Of a DNA stretch of 53,966 nt, positions 7,744 through 15,917 are shown one piece after another. How positions within the stretch are numbered: position 1 is the first letter of the stretch; each line of letters starts with the position of its first letter. The DNA lies in IMG/VR virus record IMGVR_UViG_3300042885_002233, positions 1 through 53,966 of that record. One strand, 5' to 3'. The DNA is from a virus. Made by a program: the position numbers and the translations under genes. The notes under the pieces were generated by a model. That model made no database searches. It was not told the DNA's origin and saw only the letters and a program-made list of their open reading frames with translations.

Positions 7744-8421
7744 ATGGCTTTCGTAGCTAAAGACAACAAGACCCTGCAGGTCTTCCGCGGCGGCTTCAAC
7801 GATTTGAGCAAGAATCCTTGGCTGCAAAACATCGGCAACGGTTGCTGCGAACCTGGTCAAACCATTGACCAGGAGCGTCTGCCCCGCTCGCTGCACCCTG
7901 AGAACGCGCTGGTTCACAGCCGTCCTTTCGGTAACCGCCTGCACTGGCGCTTCAGCGAATTGGATGACACGACTCGTCGCCAGATCGTTGCCCACATCAA
8001 CACCCACGGCGTTGGTGCGAAAATCGAAGTGATCACCATCCCCACGTTTGCCTTTGTGCACAGCGTGCACACCGTTACCTTGGCTGAAGAGTCGGGCTTG
8101 GTGTTCAAGCTGTACGCCCGCAATGGTACTGCCGTGCCTTCCGGTCAGTTGATTAAGGTCAGCGAAACCGACAGCGGCGACGGTTGCGGTGAAGTTGCTC
8201 GCGTGCGCGGTGCTGCCGACAAGAACGCCATCGGCGCTCTGGGCGGTGCCAGCCGTGTGCACAACATCTTTGCTACCGCCAACGGCGGTGAGTTCGCCTT
8301 GGAGGCAGATGTGTGGGTGCTTGAGGTTGTGTCGGTTCCAGCCGACGGCGTGATCGGCTCGTTCGATCTGCTGATCCACAGCTTGACCGTGGCCGCAGGC
8401 CGCACAGAAGCCAGCCGTTAA
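7744..8421 (+). CDS. Probable head decoration protein
   Basis: The ATG at 7744 follows GAGGTAC; the open frame reaches back to 7687 but runs through the hairpin. The 225-residue product is beta-rich, with a vicinal Cys pair near the N-terminus (GNGCCEPG) and no membrane segment or enzymatic motif. It is transcribed with the capsid gene and ends just before a strong terminator, so it should be needed in high amount. A capsid-decorating or head-completion protein is the best inference. Confidence 0.55.
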   Translation: MAFVAKDNKTLQVFRGGFNDLSKNPWLQNIGNGCCEPGQTIDQERLPRSLHPENALVHSRPFGNRLHWRFSELDDTTRRQIVAHINTHGVGAKIEVITIPTFAFVHSVHTVTLAEESGLVFKLYARNGTAVPSGQLIKVSETDSGDGCGEVARVRGAADKNAIGALGGASRVHNIFATANGGEFALEADVWVLEVVSVPADGVIGSFDLLIHSLTVAAGRTEASR

Positions 8422-9210
8422 TCAAACGGCAAGGTCTGAGAGGGGCGCCCAAGAGGCGCCCTTTTCTTTTAGTGCTGCTGTTTCTTCTGGTGTAGCGTAC
8501 CGCCAGGTGTGACCGTATGCGTATTTAATTTTTCCGCGGCAACACTTGACGATGTTTGATTTGTCCGCCAGCGGATTTGTGTTTTCCCTGCACCATTGCT
8601 CCGCCACAGAGGTGCCTTCAAAAATAACGCTTTCGCTTTGAACAACGGCAACCTTCGGTCTAAACCCAAAAGTACTTCGATCTCGTTTGCGTCCGGCTTC
8701 TGCCATTTTCAACAGTGTTGATTCAGAGTGAACACGTCCTTTTCGCGAGACGCTCATTTTTAACCGAGTCTCTTTTGACACCACGGTGCCCCTCTTTGCC
8801 TCGCTAATATTTTTCTTTGTTGCTTCTGAACGTTTTCTTCCGGTGTGAAACGCAACGTTTCTCGCTTTAAATTCATCGGATCTGATTGCACCGGACGCTC
8901 CATCACCTCCGTCGGTATAGTTTACAAGAGGGCCAAGTCCCTTGTCTTTGCGCCCAATTCTTGCAATCAGATTGCGCTCAAGCTCAAACGCAAATGCTTC
9001 CAGCATGTCGTCTTGGGCGATCATTACCAGAACCCCGTGCTTGCGCACCACAGAGTTCCAGTGTTTAGATCTCCCGTGCGTGTGCCAGCCGCGTCGTTTT
9101 TGGCCCTCCCCCACGTAAAAGGGTTCAAGGGTGTCGGCCTTCAAGTGCACGTAAACATAGTGCCGCTTGGGTCGCTCAATGGATTTGAGTTTCAACACGG
9201 CGACGGTCAC
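8422..9210 (-). CDS. GIY-YIG homing endonuclease with NUMOD motifs
   Basis: The 262-residue protein starts with a GIY-YIG nuclease domain (YVYVHL then FYVGEGQKRRGWHTHGR, with the metal-binding Glu in the ELERNLIARIG helix). NUMOD3 DNA-binding repeats follow (GRKRSEATKKNISEAKRG, SKETRLKMSVSRKGR, HSESTLLKMAEAGRK), and a NUMOD1-like helix-turn-helix ends it (FEGTSVAEQWC, SNIVKCCRGKIKYAYGHTWRY). It is antisense to the surrounding late genes, has lower GC, and abuts the stop of the decoration gene. Its last codons contain the late terminator at 8443. It is a free-standing homing endonuclease. Confidence 0.85.
   Translation of the reverse strand: MTVAVLKLKSIERPKRHYVYVHLKADTLEPFYVGEGQKRRGWHTHGRSKHWNSVVRKHGVLVMIAQDDMLEAFAFELERNLIARIGRKDKGLGPLVNYTDGGDGASGAIRSDEFKARNVAFHTGRKRSEATKKNISEAKRGTVVSKETRLKMSVSRKGRVHSESTLLKMAEAGRKRDRSTFGFRPKVAVVQSESVIFEGTSVAEQWCRENTNPLADKSNIVKCCRGKIKYAYGHTWRYATPEETAALKEKGASWAPLSDLAV
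8443..8470 (+). terminator. Rho-independent terminator of the capsid transcript
   Basis: GGGCGCC-caaga-GGCGCCC is a perfect 7-bp GC stem followed by TTTTCTTTT. It terminates rightward transcription after the decoration gene and lies inside the 3' end of the opposing endonuclease gene. Confidence 0.85.
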
Positions 9211-9524
9211 GCTGCTTGATCCTCATCGGACTCTTCTTCGGCTTCGGCCAAAATTTCGTCAACGGCCAGTTGAAAGGCTTCTTCCCCGATGATCTCGATA
9301 ACTGTCTCCATGCACAGCGAGTCAAGCGGGTCTTGGTCTAACGAACACTGGATGTCAATCAACATTGAGATAACGTGCTTTGCCCCGGCACACGCCAGCA
9401 GTACTGGGATGTGGTTTGACAAGGCTGCGCCCATGTGTATTGTCGCAGTGAGAATGCCGTCATCGAAGCTGGGTGCTTTTGAATGAGGCACGCCGTTGGG
9501 ATAAGCGTGTTGAAAAGTGTGCAT
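9207..9524 (-). CDS. Acidic protein of the inserted cassette
   Basis: A 105-residue protein with an acidic tail (DEILAEAEEESDEDQAA) and a hydrophobic, helical centre (LTATIHMGAALSNHIPVLLAC). Its 3' end overlaps the endonuclease start by 4 bases and it lies two bases after the ribbon-helix-helix gene, so the three form one leftward operon. No family is recognised. Confidence 0.55.
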   Translation of the reverse strand: MHTFQHAYPNGVPHSKAPSFDDGILTATIHMGAALSNHIPVLLACAGAKHVISMLIDIQCSLDQDPLDSLCMETVIEIIGEEAFQLAVDEILAEAEEESDEDQAA

Positions 9525-9526
9525 GA

Positions 9527-9661
9527 TTAACCTTTAGTTGAGTTGAGAAATTTTTCAATTGCTTGTCGTACAAGTTCGGAGACTGAATACCCGGAGGCTT
9601 CTGCCCGCGCCCTTAAACTTTCAAGCATTTGATGGGGGAGAAAAAAGTTTGTTCGCTTCAT
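9527..9661 (-). CDS. Ribbon-helix-helix DNA-binding protein
   Basis: The start at 9661 is preferred because the upstream in-frame part overlaps the promoter. The 44-residue product has the classic Arc/MetJ/CopG layout: a short N-terminal strand (MKRTNFFLP), helix A (HQMLESLRARAEASG), a turn, and helix B (SVSELVRQAIEKFLN). Such proteins dimerise and bind short palindromes, often repressing their own promoter; a TGTATGTATACTA element lies just upstream. It heads the leftward cassette that ends in the homing endonuclease. Confidence 0.8.
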   Translation of the reverse strand: MKRTNFFLPHQMLESLRARAEASGYSVSELVRQAIEKFLNSTKG

Positions 9662-9670
9662 GGTGTGCCT

Positions 9671-9698
9671 AGTATACATACAAATCGAGCCGACGCAA
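9671..9698 (-). promoter_or_regulatory. Leftward promoter of the inserted cassette
   Basis: Read leftward, TTGCGT and TATACT are 16 bases apart, ten bases before the ribbon-helix-helix start codon. The -10 is part of a near-palindrome (GTATGTATAC) that could be the operator of the encoded repressor. Confidence 0.55.
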
Positions 9699-9726
9699 AA
9701 CAAATTTTTAGCCGGGTGGCGGTCTG

Positions 9727-9755
9727 TTGCGCCGGTGCAACACTGGTGGTAAAAT
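9727..9755 (+). promoter_or_regulatory. Rightward promoter of the connector/tail operon
   Basis: TTGCGC and TAAAAT are separated by 17 bases, with TGG before the -10. It lies 35 bases upstream of the gene at 9791 and is divergent from the cassette promoter, so the two could influence each other. Confidence 0.6.
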
Positions 9756-9790
9756 GCCCAGGCCAATTCCACTTAACCTCAAGGAAACCT

Positions 9791-10243
9791 ATGGAACTCC
9801 CTCACATCACCTCCCGCATAAACGGCATGAAGATCCCGTTGTTGCCAGGTCAAGCGAGCATTCTGCACCGCTTCGAGCAACCAGAAAACAAATTGGTTGT
9901 ATCAAGCACAAGCTACAACGCTTTGCTGGATCAACGCGACGACTCCAACGACATCGTAATCCCGGCCAGCCAAGATCCCGCTGAAGCGCCTCGCGCACAC
10001 GTGTCGCAAACCAAGCCACGCCCGCAAACACAACCGGTTACCGACAACGGTGCACAAATCCAAGCACAGAGGCAAGCCGAAGCCCGCGCTGCTGCAGCCG
10101 AGCAAGAACTGGCCGCACTGAAAGCATCCCTGGCCGTGACGACCAAGGGGCCCAAGGTCAAGGCTGAGAAAGAGCCAGCCGTGCCTGCGTTTACACCTCC
10201 TGCAATTCCAGCAATCCCAGTAGCGGAAGGCGCAGTGTCGTGA
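9791..10243 (+). CDS. Hypothetical protein at the head of the tail operon
   Basis: The ATG at 9791 follows AAGGAAACCT. The 150-residue product has a small globular N-terminus (HITSRINGMKIPLLPGQASILHRFE), an Ala/Gln/Arg/Glu coiled coil (about 88-116) and a Pro/Ala/Val-rich tail. It has no cysteine. Its stop overlaps the next start (GTGA, 10240-10243). A role in head-tail joining or as a minor head protein is inferred from position only. Confidence 0.55.
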   Translation: MELPHITSRINGMKIPLLPGQASILHRFEQPENKLVVSSTSYNALLDQRDDSNDIVIPASQDPAEAPRAHVSQTKPRPQTQPVTDNGAQIQAQRQAEARAAAAEQELAALKASLAVTTKGPKVKAEKEPAVPAFTPPAIPAIPVAEGAVS

Positions 10244-11124
10244 CACAACCACGGGGTTGGACCCCCACCCTCAGATACTCACCGGTCAACCAGATCATTG
10301 TGAATTGGGGGATCAACGGGCAGGCGTTCAGCATGTGCTGCATGCCTGCGCCTGTGTGCCCGGGTCCAACTCCCGTTCCCGTCGAGCCTGAGTGCTGCGG
10401 CGGCGAAACGCCGATCATCGAAGCGGTCGACACCTACGACTGGTATCGTTTTGTGCCCGAGATCATTGTCGGTTTTCCCGAAGCATCGGAAGACATGGCC
10501 GCCACGTATGCCCGGCGCGCGGCACGTGAGTGGGCAATCAAGACTCGCGTGCTCAAGCGCCAGATATACGTGCGCCTGCAAAAAGGCGTGTACCGCTACC
10601 CCCTCGAAGCGTTCGAGGACGAGGACGTGCAGGGCGTGCACCGAATCGAAAGCGCTCAGGGCCTGTGTGCCTGCGAGTGCAACACCCACGGCTTGAACAT
10701 TGGGCGCGTGAGCGTCAATGTCGCCAAACAAGAATTACAGATTGAGCCAATGGGCGGATCGTGTGGCTGCCATGTAGATGGTTGTGGTCCCGAGCACCTG
10801 TTGGTCACAGTTTGGTCCGCGCCCACAGAGGACTCCTGCAAACACGATGTCTTTCTTTATGAGCAGTACCGCCGGGAGATCACCCTTGGTGCGCGGGCCG
10901 ACTTCATCTCCGAGGTGCAAGCCTACGGATCGTACAAGACCACGCGGGGCTACGCCAGTTTCCGTGGCGACAACCTGATGTTCCAACGGTCGGATCGGTT
11001 GCGCACCGAATTCATGGCCATGATGCGCAAGGCGCGCGTCGAGAGCCAGGACAACCCGATTGATGTGCACGTTGCTGCGCCGCTGTTCGGATCGAGCTGC
11101 TGCGCTTGGGGGGCACGTCGATGA
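10240..11124 (+). CDS. Cysteine-rich head-tail connector or tail protein
   Basis: Translation starts at GTG, overlapping the previous stop as GTGA. The 294-residue protein contains about 14 cysteines, with vicinal pairs at three places (SMCCMP, PECCGG, SSCCAW) and CxC groups (GLCACECN, GSCGCHVDGCG). The middle contains YARRAAREWAIKTRVLKRQIYVRLQKGVYRYPL, and the C-terminal half is beta-rich. Its place between head and tail genes suits a gp11/connector-type protein. No named family is recognised, and the Cys clustering also allows metal binding. Confidence 0.55.
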   Translation: MTQPRGWTPTLRYSPVNQIIVNWGINGQAFSMCCMPAPVCPGPTPVPVEPECCGGETPIIEAVDTYDWYRFVPEIIVGFPEASEDMAATYARRAAREWAIKTRVLKRQIYVRLQKGVYRYPLEAFEDEDVQGVHRIESAQGLCACECNTHGLNIGRVSVNVAKQELQIEPMGGSCGCHVDGCGPEHLLVTVWSAPTEDSCKHDVFLYEQYRREITLGARADFISEVQAYGSYKTTRGYASFRGDNLMFQRSDRLRTEFMAMMRKARVESQDNPIDVHVAAPLFGSSCCAWGARR

Positions 11125-11795
11125 GCGTTTATGAATTCCTGCGCACGGTGGCTGCGCAACTGGGTGACGATCGCCCAGGCAGCCCGTTTCGCCGATACGC
11201 CCTGAAGGATCTGGTGGCCTACTACCAGGAGGCCATGTGCTTCGTGTCAGCCCACCGGCCGGACCTGTTCACCGACTTCGTGGTAATGAAGCTGGCCACC
11301 GGCTCGTACCAGGACGCCAAGTGTTGTGGATGCACCAACGTCATTCAAGTGGTTGCCCAGATCGACGCCGACGGCAACACCGTTAAAGATCTGACAACCA
11401 CGGGCGGATCGAAGGTCGACACCACGCGCTGGTACCGCGCCGCGTGCAAGAGCACGGCAAGCGGCGCAGTGACCCTGATCACGTCCCTTACCATTACACC
11501 CGGCATGAACGGAGTGTTTGAAGTTTCGCCTGCAATCAAGCCGGGCGAAGATGTGTGGGTCAAGCTCAAGTGCGTGCACGCACCGCCAGCCCCCAGCGAA
11601 GCTGATGTGCTTGGCGGTAGCAGCACGGGTGACTGCAAGTTCCTCGTCGCGATTCGCAGTTACGTGTTGTACCGCGCGCTGCAGGGCGACCGGCATGCGG
11701 TGGGCGCAAGCACCGAAGCGCAAAACGAACTGAAGAACGTGTACACGTACCTCGGAATGCAGTACAAAATGGAACAGGCCCAGGAGAATCAATAA
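11121..11795 (+). CDS. Probable head-tail adaptor
   Basis: The ATG at 11121 overlaps the upstream stop (ATGA). The 225-residue protein begins with a helical domain (SVYEFLRTVAAQLGDDRP, YALKDLVAYYQEAMCFVSAHRPDLF), continues with a beta-rich centre, and ends in helices (YVLYRALQGDRHAVGASTEAQNELKNVYTYLG). The helical start and end with a beta insert resemble podoviral adaptor proteins that bind below the portal. It carries a CCGC cluster. The stop overlaps the next start by one base (TAATG). The adaptor role is inferred. Confidence 0.55.
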   Translation: MSVYEFLRTVAAQLGDDRPGSPFRRYALKDLVAYYQEAMCFVSAHRPDLFTDFVVMKLATGSYQDAKCCGCTNVIQVVAQIDADGNTVKDLTTTGGSKVDTTRWYRAACKSTASGAVTLITSLTITPGMNGVFEVSPAIKPGEDVWVKLKCVHAPPAPSEADVLGGSSTGDCKFLVAIRSYVLYRALQGDRHAVGASTEAQNELKNVYTYLGMQYKMEQAQENQ

Positions 11796-13042
11796 TGGCA
11801 TGCGACAAACCAACCGGTGATTGCACCAACGTGTCGCCATGCGGCAGCGGCTGCTCGGGCTGCGGTGGGTCGACGACCCCTGAGCCAGTGCTGCCCAAGT
11901 GCCAGGACGTGAGCCTGGCAGCAGGCACCTTCACAAACGCCACCATCACGGTGAACTCGCAAGGGTGCATTGCGGCCATCGCCAGCGGCGAGCCCGAACT
12001 GTACACGCCCGATGAATGCTGCGGCGACAGCGGTGGCGGCGGCGGTGCGGCCGGTGCCCGCGGCCCAAAGGGCGACCCGGGTGCCGCGGCCACAGTAAGC
12101 GTTCAAGAAGTTATTGGCACGGGCACAACCTGGTCGGTGGAGAACATCGGCACGCCAAGCGCAGCCGTCTTCAAATTCACGGCCCCCGCCCCAAGCACCG
12201 GTGGTGGCGGCACAACGTCGGGATACACCGGCACCGTGGGCGGCTTTAGATTCCAAGCGGGCTTGGTTAAAGAGGCCCCCGGCGGTATCGTTGAAAGCGT
12301 CGAGGCAAAGAAGGAGGGCAACCGCGCATCGCTGTTCTCATTCCAGGCTATACCCGATTTGCAGAACCTAAGCGAATACGACATCACGCTGAACCTCGAT
12401 GCGTTTTACGACAGTCTCGACAACAAGTTCACCGGGTTGCACAACGACCAGGCTGCCGCGATCGCGGCGCTGACCCAGCAAGTGGCGGCGCTGGCAAACC
12501 AAGTGGCGCAGCTTGAGGACCAGCAAGTTTGCATCGGCACGGTGACCAGCAGACAGTCGGGCCCGATCACCAGCAACTACATTATCGAAGTGTCGGGCGT
12601 TGCCCCGAACAGCACGCTGACACTGACCGGATGGAACATTACAAGTTTCACAACGGACGCAACGGGCTACGGCATAACGCAGGCCCAGCTAACGGCTACC
12701 GAAGGGACATGCGGAACAATTTCGCACCCAACATGCGCCCTTGTTATGGCTGGAGGCGATGTTGCCATTGCATGCACCAACGGATCAGGAGGCGGCGGTT
12801 CGACAACTGCCGACTATTGGGCCTTCGTCTCAGGATCTTGTCAGTTAAACCCTACCGTCGTCGGCGGAACCACAACCTACACTACGCAAGCGGCGTGCGT
12901 TGCGGCCAACCCTGCTCCGCCTCCAGCCGATTACTGGGCATATAACGTTGCCTTGGGGGTTTGCGAATTAAACCCATTTGTCGTCGGCGGCACCACAACC
13001 TACGCCACGCAGGCGTTGTGCAACGCAGCCAACGGGATCTAA
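11795..13042 (+). CDS. Cysteine-rich virion protein with a collagen-like segment
   Basis: The 415-residue protein has a Cys/Gly-rich N-terminus (CGSGCSGCGG, DECCGDSGGGGG), a short collagen-like stretch (GARGPKGDPGAAA), a beta-rich domain with a trimeric-coiled-coil-like segment (AAAIAALTQQVAALANQVAQLEDQQ, about 212-238), and a C-terminal tandem repeat. The repeat is two 35-residue copies starting ADYWAF and ADYWAY, each with one or two Cys and VVGGTTTY-TQA. Collagen triplets plus a trimeric coiled coil are typical of phage fibres. It probably is a trimeric tail or neck appendage. Confidence 0.6.
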   Translation: MACDKPTGDCTNVSPCGSGCSGCGGSTTPEPVLPKCQDVSLAAGTFTNATITVNSQGCIAAIASGEPELYTPDECCGDSGGGGGAAGARGPKGDPGAAATVSVQEVIGTGTTWSVENIGTPSAAVFKFTAPAPSTGGGGTTSGYTGTVGGFRFQAGLVKEAPGGIVESVEAKKEGNRASLFSFQAIPDLQNLSEYDITLNLDAFYDSLDNKFTGLHNDQAAAIAALTQQVAALANQVAQLEDQQVCIGTVTSRQSGPITSNYIIEVSGVAPNSTLTLTGWNITSFTTDATGYGITQAQLTATEGTCGTISHPTCALVMAGGDVAIACTNGSGGGGSTTADYWAFVSGSCQLNPTVVGGTTTYTTQAACVAANPAPPPADYWAYNVALGVCELNPFVVGGTTTYATQALCNAANGI

Positions 13043-14668
13043 ATGGCACGCAACCTAATCACGGCCAGCTTTGCAGGAAGCACGCCTCGGCGTGCCGAGC
13101 ATCTGACGCCTGTTGGCCAGGCGGTGGTGGCGCTTGACTGCAGGCTTTCCGACGGGTCGCTGGACTCGTGGCGCGAACCGCGGCAAATTGACACCGTGCC
13201 AGCGAACACCAAGAGCGTGTACCAGGCGTTCAACTGCTGCTGGTTGCAGTCAACCAAGTGCGCCAACTGGGCCGAAGGCTCGGTCGATCAGCGGCACGTG
13301 TTCGCCACCCAGTACAACGACTTCGACTATCCAGTGCGAATCGTGCTTGGCGAGATGTGCGAGCCAACGGTGCTGCGCTTGGGGCTACCTTGCCCGGCAG
13401 AGCGCATTGTCGCCACGGCGGCAGCGACGTTCAACAAAGGCTCTGCGCCGCGCCAGTACCTGTTTCAGTTCGAGGATTCGTTGGGCAACCTGTCCGCCGC
13501 ATCGGAGCCAAGCGACGCAGTGGTTGTGCAAGAGGGCGCGTCCGTGCAGCTGTCTGGCTGGGCCGTGCCCACCGGTGGCTGGGACATTCAAAAGATCCGC
13601 ATCTACCGCAGCGTGGCGGGCACCGAGTCAACGCCGTTCCAAGAGTCGGGCAACAAGATTGACTCTGCCTGGATGTTGGTTGACACCATCCCCGCCTCCC
13701 AGGCCAGCTACACCGACAGCAAGTTTGATGCTGACCTGATCGACGCCTTGGCCGAGGACGAAGTGGAACCCCCACCGGCTGGCCTGCGCGGCATGACCTG
13801 GATTCGCACGATGAACTGCCTTGCCGGTTTCGTGGGCCGGGAGTTGTTCTTCACGGAAAACAACAACTACCACAACTGGGCATACAAGATCAAGCTCGAC
13901 GATACGGTCAAGGCGCTGTGCGAAGTCAACGACAGAATCTACGTGGCCACCGACGGCGCGCCCTACGTGGTGGCCGGTGCAACCAACTGCGAAAACGCGG
14001 GCTGCCGCCAGGCGGTTCGCATGCCCGAGTCGCTGCCCCTGGTTGGCGGCGGGTTCCGAAGCATGATTGCCCTGCCATCCGGGGCGATTTACCCAACTCA
14101 CAGTGGCCTGGTCTACATGAGCGGCAATCGTGCGCCGGCGATCCTGACGGCCAAGCATTACGCGCCCGAGGACTGGCAAGCCCTGCACCCCGATACAGCC
14201 AAACTGGGCTATCACGAGGGCCTGGTGTTTGCGTTCTTTCGCAAGGGGGCGTTTTGCCTGGCCGTGCAAGACGGCGCGGGCACGGCGGCCGAGACAGAGC
14301 AGCACACCGAGTTGTCGCTTCGGCCCGACGAAGTTTTTACCAGCCGGTTGGGGCGCCTGTATCTGCGATTTGGCACCGATGTCAAGGAGTGGAACCGAGG
14401 TGTTGCAAAAATGCCACACCGCTACGAGTCCGGCGAAAGCCTGGCCGGGGTGCCCTTTAACTTTGGCGCGGCCCAGGTCTTGATGGAACTTGGCACCGAG
14501 ACGGTGCAAGTGTTTGTCGACGGGGACGAGGCGCTGAACGAAACGATATTTAAAAACGAGCACTTCCCGTTGCCGATGTGGGCTACGGGCCAAGAGTGGC
14601 GCTGGGTGTTGACGGGCACGGCCAATGTTAAAATGGTCGGACTCGCACCATCCACCAAGGAACTCTGA
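13043..14668 (+). CDS. Probable tail nozzle/tubular protein
   Basis: The 541-residue, beta-rich protein follows the fibre-like gene without a gap. Repeating elements such as GLRGMTWIRTMNCLAGFVGRELFFTE, DDTVKALCEVNDRIYVATDGAPYVV and SMIALPSGAIYPTHSGLVYMSG resemble blades of the beta-propeller found in podoviral nozzle and stabilisation proteins. It contains 11 cysteines including FNCCWL. In T7-like phages the tail-tube B protein is in this position, just before the internal virion proteins. The product is shorter than T7 gp12, so the match is functional inference. Confidence 0.6.
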   Translation: MARNLITASFAGSTPRRAEHLTPVGQAVVALDCRLSDGSLDSWREPRQIDTVPANTKSVYQAFNCCWLQSTKCANWAEGSVDQRHVFATQYNDFDYPVRIVLGEMCEPTVLRLGLPCPAERIVATAAATFNKGSAPRQYLFQFEDSLGNLSAASEPSDAVVVQEGASVQLSGWAVPTGGWDIQKIRIYRSVAGTESTPFQESGNKIDSAWMLVDTIPASQASYTDSKFDADLIDALAEDEVEPPPAGLRGMTWIRTMNCLAGFVGRELFFTENNNYHNWAYKIKLDDTVKALCEVNDRIYVATDGAPYVVAGATNCENAGCRQAVRMPESLPLVGGGFRSMIALPSGAIYPTHSGLVYMSGNRAPAILTAKHYAPEDWQALHPDTAKLGYHEGLVFAFFRKGAFCLAVQDGAGTAAETEQHTELSLRPDEVFTSRLGRLYLRFGTDVKEWNRGVAKMPHRYESGESLAGVPFNFGAAQVLMELGTETVQVFVDGDEALNETIFKNEHFPLPMWATGQEWRWVLTGTANVKMVGLAPSTKEL

Positions 14669-14670
14669 CC

Positions 14671-15063
14671 ATGCTCAAAATCTCCCCCATCTTGCCGTCA
14701 AAAAACGAAGAGCAGTTGAAGCAGCAACTCAAGACGCTGCTGGAAGCAGCCTCGGCGTTGAGCGTGACGCTTGACCCGGATGGCTTTGCCCGCTCTTGGT
14801 TGTCTGACAACACCCGGGTGGTGCTGGCCCACGAGGACGACAAGCCCGTTGGGTTTGCCATCATGGCGTTTGGCCGCCGGTATTACGACAGTGCTTTTAC
14901 CGCATCGGTGATCACCGCTGTTGGCCCGGCCCGCCCCCGCGTGCTGGAGTTCATCCTTGAGATGGCCAAAGTGCTGGGCGCAGAAGCTTTGTTCTACGAA
15001 GCCGAAGAGGGTGACACGATCGGCGGCACGCTGGCCAACATGAAGATGGTTGAGGTGACCTGA
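14671..15063 (+). CDS. T7 gp13-like internal virion protein (GNAT-fold)
   Basis: The 130-residue protein has the strand-helix order of a GNAT acetyltransferase: a helix after the N-terminus, RVVLAHEDDKPVGFAIMAFG (strands 2-4), then RVLEFILEMAKVLGAEALFYEA. The acetyl-CoA P-loop (Q/RxxGxG/A) is not seen, so catalysis is doubtful. T7 gp13, which occupies the same place before gp14-gp16, belongs to a GNAT-like family and is needed for virion assembly. Fold and position together support the gp13-like role. The stop overlaps the next start (TGATG). Confidence 0.6.
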   Translation: MLKISPILPSKNEEQLKQQLKTLLEAASALSVTLDPDGFARSWLSDNTRVVLAHEDDKPVGFAIMAFGRRYYDSAFTASVITAVGPARPRVLEFILEMAKVLGAEALFYEAEEGDTIGGTLANMKMVEVT

Positions 15064-15917
15064 TGGCCTCGCGCAAGATCGCCTGTATCGAAGACGCTCA
15101 GTACGTTGCTGCGGCAACGGCGCAAGCCGCGTCCATCACAAACGAAGCCTATGTCTGGGCCGCGATTCAGCTTGCCCTGATGGTGGCCCAGCGCGCCGTC
15201 AATACGGCGATCTCGGACATGCAAGAAGAGCTGGCCGATCGGCGCATGAAGCTGGCCGAGGAAATCCTTGAGCACGCCAAGAAGACCTGGGTCAAAGAAA
15301 AGGCGTTTGTCGATGAGATGATGGCCGAGGCTAAGGCGGTCACGGGATACGGCATTACGCAGAGCATGCTCAACGAAATGGACCGGGTTGAGGGAATCGC
15401 CATCGAAGGGGTTGACCAACGGCTGGCCCGCTTTGGGCTTGAGGTGGGCGCGTGTGACGACGCCCGCACTCGCAGGGGCCTGGCCACGGCACGTGCCGAT
15501 CTGGTATCGCACACCATGCGCTCCGAAGAAGCCCGCACCGAAATGCTCAACGCCCGCCGCTACAGCCGCCAGGTGGCAGCCGTGGCTCTGGGTCGGGGCA
15601 CGTTGCAAAACGCCATGTCAATGGGCGGCCTGGGCAACGCAGGAGACGCGGTGCGTGGATCGCTGATCCGTACCATCAACTCGGGCATGTCGCTTTGGGG
15701 CTACAGCGCAAATCGCTGGCGCCATGGCGGCAACTACGCCACCGGCGAGAACGGCGCACCGCGTGTCGTGCCACAGGGTTACAGCTTGCTGGAAACCCGT
15801 AGCCCGACAACCAACGTGGTGACCCTTTCAGTGCAAAAAGACAGCATGGCCGACATCTTGGCGGCGGGCCAACCTACGCCCGTCGAAGGGTCCAGCTTCT
15901 TTGAAGGAGCAAATTAA
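15063..15917 (+). CDS. Internal virion protein (gp14-like)
   Basis: The 284-residue protein is mostly helical: an N-terminal amphipathic, Ala-rich region (AATAQAASITNEAYVWAAIQLALMVAQRAV), long charged helices (EELADRRMKLAEEILEHAKKTWVKEKAF), a Gly/Ala-rich amphipathic stretch (AVALGRGTLQNAMSMGGLGNAGDA) and a polar C-terminal tail. Such proteins line the ejection channel in the host outer membrane. Architecture and some positions are shared with the next gene, suggesting an old duplication. Start and stop overlap both neighbours by single bases. Confidence 0.6.
   Translation: MASRKIACIEDAQYVAAATAQAASITNEAYVWAAIQLALMVAQRAVNTAISDMQEELADRRMKLAEEILEHAKKTWVKEKAFVDEMMAEAKAVTGYGITQSMLNEMDRVEGIAIEGVDQRLARFGLEVGACDDARTRRGLATARADLVSHTMRSEEARTEMLNARRYSRQVAAVALGRGTLQNAMSMGGLGNAGDAVRGSLIRTINSGMSLWGYSANRWRHGGNYATGENGAPRVVPQGYSLLETRSPTTNVVTLSVQKDSMADILAAGQPTPVEGSSFFEGAN

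Noticed and set aside
14622-14642. TTGACG...TAAAAT promoter inside gene 13043
   Set aside because: Spacing is only about 14 bases and it lies in coding sequence near its end.
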